NCBI RefSeq assembly: GCF_045207785.1
Contig: NZ_CP108776.1
Span: forward strand, 6,572,001 to 6,636,000
Source: Embleya sp045207785
GTDB taxonomy: Bacteria > Actinomycetota > Actinomycetes > Streptomycetales > Streptomycetaceae
Direction of reading: 5' to 3'
DNA length: 64,000 bases
A model generated the notes under the pieces. The model saw only the letters and a list, made by a program, of their open reading frames with translations. It searched no databases and was not told where the DNA came from. Made by a program: the position numbers and the translations under genes. Every line of letters starts with the position of its first letter. Within the stretch, counting starts at the first letter, position 1. Shown here piece by piece: positions 7,961-16,200 of this stretch.

Positions 7961-8871
7961 CACGCGTACTCCTTCATCAACCGCTCGCGCAGCTCCAGCA
8001 CTTCCGCGTCGACGGCGTCGAGCCACGCGGTGTCCACCAGACCCAGGTCGCTCAGCCGGGCCGCGTAGGCGGTCACCGGATCCGCGGCCCTGGTCCGCGC
8101 GATGTCGTCGCGGCTGCGGTACACCTCCTGGGCGTCGGAGGTCGTGTGACCGTTGATGCGTCCCACCTGGATCTCGACGAGATAGGGCGCCCGCTCCCCG
8201 CGGACATGGGCGGCGGCCCGGGAGCAGGCCGAGAAGACGGTCTCCGGGTCCTGACCCGGGACCCGGACGGACTCGATCCCGAAACCGCGGGCGCGTTCGG
8301 CCAGCGAGGTGCGCATCTGCTCCTCGGCCGGTTTCGAGATGGCCCAGCCGTTGTTCTGGCAGACGAACAGCACGGACGCCGACTCGACGGCGGCGAGGTT
8401 CATCGCCTCCGACATGTCGCCCTCACTGGTGGCGCCGTCGCCTATGTACACGACGACGAAGTCCTCCAGCCCCTGGAACCGCTGTCCGATCGAGTAGCCG
8501 ACCCCGTGCAGCGTCTGTGCGGCCAGGACCATCGTGTAGGGGAAGAACCGCACCCGACGCGGGTCCCATCCGCAGAACGTGCGGCCGGCCCACTGCGCGA
8601 ACAACTCGTCCGGTGTCACGCCGCGCAGGAGGGCGACCGCGTGCTCGCGGTAGCTGGGAAAGACGGTCGGGGCCGGGCCCACGGCGAGCGCGGAGCCCAC
8701 CTGCGCGGCCTCCTGCCCCTGGCAGGACGGCCAGAGCAGGAGCGCGCCCTGCTTCTGGAGCTGATGGGCCTCCTCGTCGACGCCTCTCGCCACCAGCATG
8801 TGGCGCAACAGCAACCGTCGTGTGTCGTCGTCTGGATCTGTTTCGTACTCGGATTCTGACTTCAAGACCAT
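7960..8871 (-). CDS. 2-oxoacid dehydrogenase E1 component, alpha subunit
   Basis: A 303-residue thiamine-diphosphate-binding subunit. The ThDP motif GDG (residues 144-146, GDGATSEGDMSEAMNLAA) ends with NN at 173-174 (CQNNGWAIS), as in E1 alpha proteins; FPSYREHAVALLRG is the usual conserved block. It is the first large gene of a tightly coupled leftward operon (E1 alpha, E1 beta, lipoyl domain, ACP, KAS III, reductase). The ATG at 8871 has only a weak upstream site (GGTGA). Clusters for polyketides with branched or unusual units often carry dedicated 2-oxoacid dehydrogenase genes, which fits here because one PKS AT domain has a non-standard specificity motif. Confidence 0.85.
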   Translation of the reverse strand: MVLKSESEYETDPDDDTRRLLLRHMLVARGVDEEAHQLQKQGALLLWPSCQGQEAAQVGSALAVGPAPTVFPSYREHAVALLRGVTPDELFAQWAGRTFCGWDPRRVRFFPYTMVLAAQTLHGVGYSIGQRFQGLEDFVVVYIGDGATSEGDMSEAMNLAAVESASVLFVCQNNGWAISKPAEEQMRTSLAERARGFGIESVRVPGQDPETVFSACSRAAAHVRGERAPYLVEIQVGRINGHTTSDAQEVYRSRDDIARTRAADPVTAYAARLSDLGLVDTAWLDAVDAEVLELRERLMKEYA

Positions 8872-8940
8872 TGATCACCAGTCGCAGGTTCGTCGATGAG
8901 CTTTCTGTCGTCGTGCCGCACGGAACAGCCCGAGGGCCCG

Positions 8941-9030
8941 CTACGCGGCCGGGTACTCGCCCGGCACGTCCTCCCGGTCCGGTTCGTCGGGCGAAGCACC
9001 CGCGAGCACGGCTTCGGCCCATGCGTCCAT
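8941..9030 (-). CDS. Possible 29-residue leader peptide or small protein
   Basis: A short frame starting MDAWAEAVLAG and ending GEYPAA, strongly acidic in its second half. AAAGGA sits 8 nt before the ATG, a better ribosome site than the following E1 alpha gene has, and the frame lies on the same strand 69 bp upstream of it. It could be a translated leader of the E1 operon, a remnant, or a small protein. No family is recognised. Confidence 0.3.
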   Translation of the reverse strand: MDAWAEAVLAGASPDEPDREDVPGEYPAA

Positions 9031-9388
9031 CAGGAATTCCTTTGCCCTCGTTGCGGCGCAAGAGCAGGCGCCGCTGCGCGACGATGTTCGGCTGAGGTGG
9101 GGCTTTTCCGGCGTTTCTCCACTGGGGAGACCACGACTTGGCGAGCCGGCCGCGCAGGTCCGTAATCGACTGCGCGCTCTCGATCGCCGCGGCGGGAGGA
9201 GATTGGCTGAACCCGAATTCGAGCAGGCCCGTCCACGGGCCAATGCTCGGTCATGGTGGCACAGAACTCGGTGGGGAACAGGTCCGGGCGGATGACCGGG
9301 AGGTCGGCGATCCTGCCGCCATTGTGGCCTCGGCGGTCGAGTCCTACGGTGAGGCGTCGGCACTCCGGTGCGGCTGTGGATGCCGGGT
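9031..9388. other. Divergent intergenic region between the E1 operon and the NRPS genes
   Basis: No convincing gene was found on either strand. Longer open frames here have the amino-acid mix of chance frames in high-GC DNA and no ribosome sites. The region should hold the leftward promoter of the E1/lipoyl/ACP operon, but no confident -35/-10 pair can be named. The palindrome and repeat array that follow belong to the rightward side. Confidence 0.4.
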
Positions 9389-9404
9389 GTCCTGTCGACA
9401 GGAC
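9389..9404. promoter_or_regulatory. 16-bp perfect palindrome, putative cluster operator (copy 1)
   Basis: GTCCTGTCGACAGGAC reads the same on both strands. It lies 184 bp before the mbtH start. Close relatives of the same 16 bp occur at 36631-36646 and 58049-58064, each upstream of another biosynthetic operon, with a degenerate copy at 37061-37076. The shared consensus GTCCYGTCGRCRGGAC suggests a dimeric repressor or activator acting on all three operons. No regulator gene is in the window. Confidence 0.55.
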
Positions 9405-9444
9405 GACGCCGAACGGCGAACCCGCGCCCGGCCCCGGCGATGTG

Positions 9445-9561
9445 CAATTCCGAGTTGCCTCGTGACGGTCAGGGGTCGCCCGGACCCCGGCGAATTGCAA
9501 TCCTGAGTTGCCCCGTGAGGTCAGGGGTCGCTCAGTCCTGGCGTTTTTCAATCCCGAGTTG
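9445..9561. repeat. Three imperfect palindromes in phased array upstream of mbtH
   Basis: CAATTCCGAGTTG (9445-9457), CAATCCTGAGTTG (9498-9510) and CAATCCCGAGTTG (9549-9561) are copies of one 13-bp imperfect palindrome at 53- and 51-bp spacing, close to five helical turns. The first two sit inside longer direct repeats of about 53 bp that include CGTGA, GGTCAGGGGTCGC and CCCCGGCG. The last copy ends 15 bp before the AAGGA ribosome site of mbtH. This looks like an array of regulator sites on one face of the helix. Confidence 0.55.
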
Positions 9562-9588
9562 ACGTCGTGACGATTAAGGACGGTGCCA

Positions 9589-9804
9589 GTGAGCACGAAC
9601 CCCTTCGATGACGAGGACGGCCGATTCCACGTCGTGGTCAACGACGAGGAACAGCACTCCCTGTGGCCGGTGTTCGCCGAGGTGCCCGCAGGCTGGCGGG
9701 TGGTCTTCGGCGAGGCGGCCAGGGCCGAGTGCCTGGAGTACGTCGAGCGGAACTGGACCGACTTGCGCCCGCGGAGCCTGCGGGAGGCCATGGCGGCCGA
9801 CTGA
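9589..9804 (+). CDS. mbtH: MbtH-family NRPS accessory protein
   Basis: A 71-residue MbtH-like protein starting at GTG (read VSTNPFDDEDGRF), with the hallmark NxEEQHSLWP (here NDEEQHSLWP), a VPAGW segment, and the late CLEYVERNWTDLRPRSLREAM. MbtH proteins bind A domains and are needed for solubility or activity of many of them. It is the first gene of the rightward NRPS operon. The start at 9589 is preferred over a GTG 6 nt earlier because AAGGA (9576-9580) is then 8 nt away and the protein begins as family members do. The 258 bp after it, before the next gene, contain no recognisable gene. Confidence 0.92.
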   Translation: MSTNPFDDEDGRFHVVVNDEEQHSLWPVFAEVPAGWRVVFGEAARAECLEYVERNWTDLRPRSLREAMAAD

Positions 9805-10062
9805 ACGCTCGGCCACGGCACCAGCGAGACGCGGGACCGGGTGTGCGGCCACTTCGCCCAGGAGGGGTCCGGCAGGCAGCGGGAGACCGCGGAGTACACG
9901 AGCAGGCCGACCGAAGTGGAACGACAGTGATCGCCGCCCGGGTGCCCGGTCGAGCCATCGGTGCGCCCGGGCGAACACTCCGGCGGGGTGCCGAACCAGC
10001 CCGTTCCCCGTGGTGCGCCGGCGGCTCGCCCGACCGGACACCCGTCACATGGGAGTCAGTTG

Positions 10063-11649
10063 ATGATCCTTCAGGGAAAGCGGGTCGCCCTGCCCTCGGC
10101 GCCCGTCGTCCACAGGCAGTTCGAGGCGCACGCGAGAGCCACCCCCGACGCCGTCGCCGTCTTCTGCGCCGGACGGCAGGTGACGTACGCGGAACTGAAC
10201 GCGAAGGCCAACGGGTTCGCGCACTTCCTCACCGCGCGCGGACACGGCCGAGGCGCGAAGGTCGGCGTCTGCCTCGACTACTCGATCGACATGGTCGTCG
10301 CCATCCTCGGCACGCTGAAGGCGGGCGCGGCCTACGTACCGCTCGACCCGTCCTACCCGGCGGCGAGACTCCGGCTCCTGCTGGGGCAGGTCCCCGACCT
10401 CGCCCTGATCGTGGCCTCCCCGGCCACGGCCGGGCTGGTCGAGTCGGCGGCCGTCGAGGTCATCGACCTCGAGCAGCTGTCCGATCACCTGGCGGATCTG
10501 CCGGCGACCGATCCCGACGTCCCGGTCACCGGGGACGACGTGTGCTACGCGGTCTTCACGTCCGGGTCGACCGGTACGCCGAAGCTGACCGCGGTGCGGC
10601 ACGAGGGCTGGTTCAACCTGTTGAACTGGCTGATGCTCGAGTACGGCCTGCATCCCGGGTCGAACAACCTGGTCGTCAGCGCGTTCGGGTTCGACCTCTC
10701 CCAGCGCAGCCTGATGATGCCGTTGTTCTGCGGTGCCGGCCAATTCCTGATGGCGAGTCGGAACTTCGACGCCGCGATGGCCTACCGCATGCTGACCCGG
10801 CACGAGATACGCACGGTGCACTGCGCCTCCAGCACGCTGTACCTGCTGGTGGACTGGGAGACCGCCCGCGGAGGTGAGGCGCTCACCCGGCTGGACTACG
10901 TGCTCTTCGGCGGGGAGCCGCTGCACATCGAACGGATCGCGAACTGGGCGCGGCGCGCGGGGAACACGTGCACCCTCCTGCACCAGTACGGCGTCGCCGA
11001 GTGCACGGATGTCGCGTCGTCGTACGACCTCGCCGAGTACCGGCCCGGCGAACACGACATCGCACCGGTCGGCAGGCCGGCCTACAACACCGACCTGCAC
11101 ATTCTCGACGAGCGGATGCGCGGTGTCGGGGCGGGGGAGTACGGCGAGATCTGCATCTCCGGGACCGGCGTCGGCGCCGGCTACCTCAACGGCACGGGCC
11201 CGGAATCCGAGCGGTTCACGACGATCGTGGTCGACGGCGAGCCGCGCAGGCTGTACCGCACGGGCGACCGCGGCCACGTGAACGAGGCCGGGGACCTCGT
11301 CGTCGCCGGCCGGATGGACGCGCAGGTGAAGGTCCGAGGCATGCGCATCGACCCCACCGACATCGAACGCGCGCTCGGCAGGCTGGCCGGGGTCAGGCAG
11401 GCCGCCGTGGTGACCGCGTACACCGACTCCGGCGACGCCGAGCTGATCGCGTTCATCGTCCCGAAGGGCGACGATCTCGCCGAGAACGACGTGCGCGCCC
11501 GCCTCCTGGAGACGCTGCCGCGGAACATGGTTCCGGCCCGGTTCATCGACATCCCGCACATTCCGTTGAGCCCGCACGGGAAAGTGGATCGGGCAGCGCT
11601 GGTCGACGCGTTCCGGAACAAGTACGCCGACAGCGGCGCATCGGCATAG
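10063..11649 (+). CDS. Stand-alone adenylation (amino-acyl-AMP ligase) enzyme
   Basis: A 528-residue free A domain with all core motifs: A3 FTSGSTGTPK, A5 QYGVAECTD, A7 YRTGD, A8 GRMDAQVKVRGMRI and the A10 Lys in LSPHGKVDRAAL. It should activate an amino acid with ATP and load the free PCP encoded next. The pocket residues read approximately D-L-R-C-L-G-Q-D-V-K, which matches no code I can name. With the PCP and flavoprotein that follow it forms a three-gene set for modifying an amino acid while tethered; polyoxypeptin-type clusters are reported, from memory, to contain a similar A/PCP/flavoprotein set. The ATG at 10063 follows GGGAG; a longer in-frame start upstream is not supported. Confidence 0.85.
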   Translation: MILQGKRVALPSAPVVHRQFEAHARATPDAVAVFCAGRQVTYAELNAKANGFAHFLTARGHGRGAKVGVCLDYSIDMVVAILGTLKAGAAYVPLDPSYPAARLRLLLGQVPDLALIVASPATAGLVESAAVEVIDLEQLSDHLADLPATDPDVPVTGDDVCYAVFTSGSTGTPKLTAVRHEGWFNLLNWLMLEYGLHPGSNNLVVSAFGFDLSQRSLMMPLFCGAGQFLMASRNFDAAMAYRMLTRHEIRTVHCASSTLYLLVDWETARGGEALTRLDYVLFGGEPLHIERIANWARRAGNTCTLLHQYGVAECTDVASSYDLAEYRPGEHDIAPVGRPAYNTDLHILDERMRGVGAGEYGEICISGTGVGAGYLNGTGPESERFTTIVVDGEPRRLYRTGDRGHVNEAGDLVVAGRMDAQVKVRGMRIDPTDIERALGRLAGVRQAAVVTAYTDSGDAELIAFIVPKGDDLAENDVRARLLETLPRNMVPARFIDIPHIPLSPHGKVDRAALVDAFRNKYADSGASA

Positions 11650-11683
11650 TCGACGGACCTTGATGACAACCGAGAGGACTGTG

Positions 11684-11914
11684 ATGATTGCCGAAAGCGT
11701 ACGCACCATCTGGTGCCGGGAACTCCAGCGCGATGACATATCGGTCGACGACAACTTCTTCGCCCTGGGCGGCCAGTCCGTGATTATGGCCAGGATCCAG
11801 GGTGCTTTCATCGAGGAGTTGGACGTCGAGGTCCCGGCGGACCAGATGTTCCTCAATCCGACGGTGGCATCGATTTCTGCGTACATCGAATCCCTGGGCG
11901 CGGCAACCCCGTAG
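11684..11914 (+). CDS. Free-standing peptidyl carrier protein
   Basis: A 76-residue PCP with the phosphopantetheine Ser in NFFALGGQSVIMARI. Start ATG at 11684 is chosen because GAGAGG (11672-11677) lies 6 nt before it; an ATG at 11663 has a weaker site. Directly follows the free A domain, so the two should work as a pair, holding the amino acid for the flavoprotein encoded 135 bp downstream. In that gap a TTGACA at 11925-11930 could be a -35 element, but no matching -10 is clear. Confidence 0.88.
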   Translation: MIAESVRTIWCRELQRDDISVDDNFFALGGQSVIMARIQGAFIEELDVEVPADQMFLNPTVASISAYIESLGAATP

Positions 11915-12049
11915 CGTCGGACGATTGACATCACCTTCGTATTCGGCAGTGATTGTTCCGTCCGCTGCATCGACGGTGCGCTCGACCCGGCGGAATTTCC
12001 GGCTGCGGCCGCTTTGTGATCCAAAAACCACCTGGTAGGAGAGGCGGCC

Positions 12050-13237
12050 ATGTACGACGTAATTGTCATAGGTGCCCGTTGTGCGGGTTCGCCGACGGCC
12101 ATGTTGTTTGCTCGGCAGGGATATCGCGTTTTGCTCCTGGAGAAAGCGCGGTTCCCGCAGGACACACTGTCCTCGCATTACATCCACCAGCCGGGCATGG
12201 CGCTGCTCGGTCGGTGGGGGCTGGTCGACGCGCTCCGCGACGCGGGCTGCCGGCCGATCGACCACGAGAGCTACGAGGGGCTCGGGGTCCGGCTGGACGG
12301 CTTCTCCCTGCCGGTCGACGGCTACCGGACGACCTATGCGCCGAGGCGGTTCGTGCTCGACCCGATCCTCGCGGGCGCCGCCGTGGCGTCCGGTGTGGAG
12401 TTCCGGGAGTCCTGCGCGGTCACCGATCTGGTGTTCGAGGACGACCGGGTCGTCGGGGTGCGGTACACGACGCCCGGCGGCGCCGAGGCGAGCGACCGGG
12501 CGCGGCTGGTCGTCGGCGCGGACGGCATGCGATCGCTGGTGGCCCGCAAGGTCGGTGCGCCGAACGTCGTCGAGCACCCGCGGATGACCTGCGTCTACTA
12601 CAGCTACTGGGCCGAGGTTCCCTCGCACTTCGAGCTGTACGAGCGGCCGGGGCGCTGGATCGCCGCCGTCCCCACCAACGACGACCTCACGCTGATCATG
12701 ACCTACTTCCCGCAGGACGAGTTCTCCGGCGTCCGCACCGCGGTGGAACCCGCCTACCTCGAAGCCGTCCGCACAACGACCCCCGACTTGTTCGAGCGGA
12801 TGTCGGCGGGCAAGCGCGTCGAGCAGATGTACGGCACGGGGCACCAGGAGAACTACTTCCGCAAGGCATACGGGCCCGGGTGGGTGCTGCTCGGTGACGC
12901 GGTGCACCACAAGGACTCCATCACCGCCCGCGGTATCACCGACGCCTTCATCCAGGCTCAGTCGCTCACCGACCACATCGGCGAGCGACTGCACGACGAC
13001 GCCGCGCTCAAGGCGGCGCTGAGGCGCTACGAGAAGGACCTGACCAACGACTTCCTCGACCTCTACCAGGGCGTGCTCAACGTGGCCGAGCTCAAGCCCG
13101 AGGGGCGGACGGAGATGCTGCGGAAACTGGTCGGGCACCAGGTGCTGATCGACCGGTACTTCTCGACGGTGTCGGGCGCGTGTTCCCTCGACGACTTCTA
13201 CAACGCCGAACTCTTGACGGTACTCGATCAGAGCTGA
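12050..13237 (+). CDS. FAD-dependent oxidoreductase, likely acting on the PCP-bound amino acid
   Basis: A 395-residue flavoprotein of the PHBH/geranylgeranyl-reductase-like group. The N-terminal FAD motif is VIVIGARCAGSPTAMLFARQG, the DG-type motif is VVGADGMRS, and the GD motif is GWVLLGDAVHHKDSITARG. It lacks the tryptophan-rich signature of flavin halogenases and is unrelated to the acyl-CoA-dehydrogenase-like prolyl-PCP oxidases. Position after a free A domain and PCP suggests a hydroxylation (N- or C-) or desaturation of a tethered amino acid. Azinothricin-type peptides contain N-hydroxy amino acids, so N-hydroxylation is an attractive guess only. AGGAGAGG lies 5-6 nt before the ATG. Confidence 0.75.
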   Translation: MYDVIVIGARCAGSPTAMLFARQGYRVLLLEKARFPQDTLSSHYIHQPGMALLGRWGLVDALRDAGCRPIDHESYEGLGVRLDGFSLPVDGYRTTYAPRRFVLDPILAGAAVASGVEFRESCAVTDLVFEDDRVVGVRYTTPGGAEASDRARLVVGADGMRSLVARKVGAPNVVEHPRMTCVYYSYWAEVPSHFELYERPGRWIAAVPTNDDLTLIMTYFPQDEFSGVRTAVEPAYLEAVRTTTPDLFERMSAGKRVEQMYGTGHQENYFRKAYGPGWVLLGDAVHHKDSITARGITDAFIQAQSLTDHIGERLHDDAALKAALRRYEKDLTNDFLDLYQGVLNVAELKPEGRTEMLRKLVGHQVLIDRYFSTVSGACSLDDFYNAELLTVLDQS

Positions 13238-13278
13238 GTGGCGGATTGCTCCGGTAGTTCTGCCGATTTGGAGACATG

Positions 13279-16200
13279 ATGATCCCGTTGTCGTTCGCGC
13301 AGCGTCGGCTGTGGTTCGTGGACCGGTTCGAAGGCCCTTCGCCGACCTACAACGGCGCTTTCGCCCTGCGGCTGACCGGTGAGCTGAGCGTGGGTGCGCT
13401 GGAGTCGGCGCTCCGCGATGTCATCGACAGGCACGAGGTCCTGCGCACGGTGATCGTCGAGGACGACGACGGCGTCCCGCACCAGCAGGTGCTGCCATCC
13501 GCTCGGAAGCCGTTCGACCTGCCGGTCGTCGAGGTCGCGGAGGAGGGGCGGGCGGCGGCGGTCGACGAGGTGGCCACCGAGATCTTCGACCTGGCCGCCG
13601 ACATGCCGATCCGCGCCAGGCTGGTGCGGTGCGGACCGCGCGAGCACACCCTGGTGCTGGTGGCGCACCACATCGCCGTGGACGGGGAGTCCTTCGGGCC
13701 GCTGTTCCGCGATCTCACCACGGCCTACGCGGCGCGCAGAGAGGGCAGGGCCCCGGCGTGGGAGCCGCTCCCGGTGCAGTACGCGGACTACACGCTGTGG
13801 CAGCGGGACGTGCTCGGTGACGAGTCCGATCCGGACAGCCTGGCAGCCAGGCAACTGGCGTACTGGCGCGAGACCTTGGCCGATCTGGCCCAGCCGCTGG
13901 CCATCCCCACCGATCGCCCGCGCCCGAAGGCGATGAGCCACTGCGGCGATCGGGTCCGGTTCTCGATCGACCCCGACCTGCTTCGGTCCGTGGAGAAGCT
14001 GGCGGCGCAAGCGGACACCACGGTCTCCATGGTCATGCACTCCGCGCTGTCGGTCCTCCTGCACCACCTCGGCTGCGGTGACGACGTGCCCATCGGCGCA
14101 CCGATCGCGGGTCGCACCGACGAGGAACTGCGGGACCTCGTCGGGTTCTTCGTCAACACCTGGGTGCTGCGCGTCGACCTCTCCGGGAACCCGACCTTCC
14201 GCGGCCTGCTCCAGCGGGTGCGGGACCGGGCGCTCGCCGCGTACGACAACCAGGACATGCCGTTCGAGCGGTTGGTGGAGCTGCTGAACCCGGACCGGTC
14301 CACCGCCTACAACCCGTTCTTCCAGGTGATGCTCTCCTGGCAGCCGCCCGTGCCGGACATGAGACTCCCCGGCCTCGACGTCCGGGCCGAGCGGCTCGAG
14401 ACCGGAACAGCCAAGTTCGACCTGTTCTTCGACATGCTCCCGAACGGCTCGGGCGGCGCGGACTGCCGTCTGGAGTACGTCACCGACCTGTTCGACCGGG
14501 ACACGGTCGAGGGCATCGCGAACCGGTTCGTCCGCGTGCTGGGCCGGCTCGTGGCCGACTCGGAGCGCCGGATCGGCGGCATCGACGTGCTCGACGCAGC
14601 CGAGCGGGACCGGTTGCTCACCCGGTTCAACGACACCGCCACGGCGGTGTCCGAGCTGACGATCCCGGAGCTGTTCGAAAGCCAGGTGGCCAGGACGCCG
14701 GACGCCCCGGCGATCGTGTGCGACGACCGGACGCTGACCTACCGGGAGCTCGACGACCGGGCGAACAGCGTCGCGTGGCAGCTGGTCCGCCGTGGTGCCG
14801 GCCCGGAAGACCTGGTGGTGCTGGCCTTGCCGCGCACGGAGGACCTGGTCGTCGGCCTGCTCGGGATCCTCAAGTCCGGTGCCGGGTACCTGCCGATGGA
14901 CCCGCAGTACCTCGGCGGACGAGCGGCGAGTGTGCTGTCCGAGGCGGCTCCGCGTTTCGCGGTCACCGACACCGAGACGTGGCGGGACCTGCCGAGGAAC
15001 GACATCTCGACCGTCAACCTCGACCACCGCGCCGCATGGGACTCGCCCGAGGGGGCGCCGGACGACGCGGGCCGGATCTCGCCGTTGGGCCCGGACAACC
15101 TGGCGTACGTCATGTACACCTCCGGCTCCACGGGCACGCCGAAGGGTGCGGCGATCACCCACCGCAACGTCGTCAACGGGGTGCGGGAGCTGGTGCGCGT
15201 ACTGGACGCGCCGCCCGGGTGGCGGATGCTGGCCGGCACCTCGGTGAACTTCGACGTCTCGGTCTTCGAGCTGCTGTCCACCCTGTCCACCGGCGGCACG
15301 GCCGAGGTGGTGCCGAACGCGCTGGCGCTCGGCGAGCGGGACACCTGGGACGGCCACGTGATCAGCGCGGTCCCCTCGGTGCTCGGGGAACTGGTCGGCC
15401 ACCTGGAGAAGACGACCGGTGTGCGCACGGTCGTCTTCGCGGGTGACATGCTCCCGGCCCGACTGGTGCGGCAGGTGCGCGAGGCGCTGCCCGGCGTGCA
15501 GGTCGTGAACTCCTACGGGCAGAGCGAGAGCTTCTACGCCACCACGTTCTCCCTCGCGGCGTCCGAGGAATGGGCGGAGAGCGAGGTCGCGCCGATCGGT
15601 ACCCCGCTGGGGAACATGCGCGCCTACGTGCTGGGCCCGGGACTCGCCCCGGTGCCGCAGGGCGTGATCGGTGAGCTGTACGTGGTCGGTACCTGCCTCG
15701 GCCGCGGCTACCACGGCCGCCCGGGCCTGACCGCCGAGCGGTTCGTGGCGAACCCGTTCGGCCCCGCGGGCGAGCGGATGTACCGCACGGGCGACCTGGC
15801 CCGCTGGAACGCGCGTGGTCGACTGGAGTGCGTCGGCAGGGCCGACGGCCAGGTGAAGGTGCGCGGCTTCCGCATCGAAACCGCCGAGGTCGAAGCGGCG
15901 TGCGCGCTGCACCCCGGGATCAGCCAGGCGGTGGTGATCAGCCGCGAGGTGCCCTCGGGCGGGCGGCGGCTCGTCGCGTACGTGGTGCACACCGGCGAGG
16001 GAGCCGTCGGCGACGACGGCGCCGGTGGGATCGGCGACGTGGACGTGCAGGCCGGTGCTTCGGCCGCCGAGCTGCGCAAGTTCGTCGCGGCACGGCTGCC
16101 CGACTACATGGTGCCGTCGGCCTTCGTGGTCCTCGGCCGGATGCCGCTCGGGCCGACCGGCAAGCTGGACCGCTCGGCGCTGCCCGAACCGGAGTTCCTG

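Noticed and set aside
9432..9580. CRISPR-like array
   Set aside because: Only three imperfect units, and the whole 53-bp period is repeated rather than short repeats with unique spacers; better explained as regulator boxes.
9030..9899. 289-codon minus-strand frame upstream of the small leader and opposite mbtH
   Set aside because: It overlaps mbtH antisense, has an unnatural residue mix and no ribosome site.
10063..11649. Prolyl-AMP ligase of a pyrrole pathway
   Set aside because: The A/PCP/flavoprotein layout resembles pyrrole formation, but the flavoprotein is not of the acyl-CoA-dehydrogenase type and the pocket does not fit proline.
12050..13237. Flavin-dependent halogenase
   Set aside because: The FAD motifs are present but the tryptophan-containing halogenase signature is not seen.
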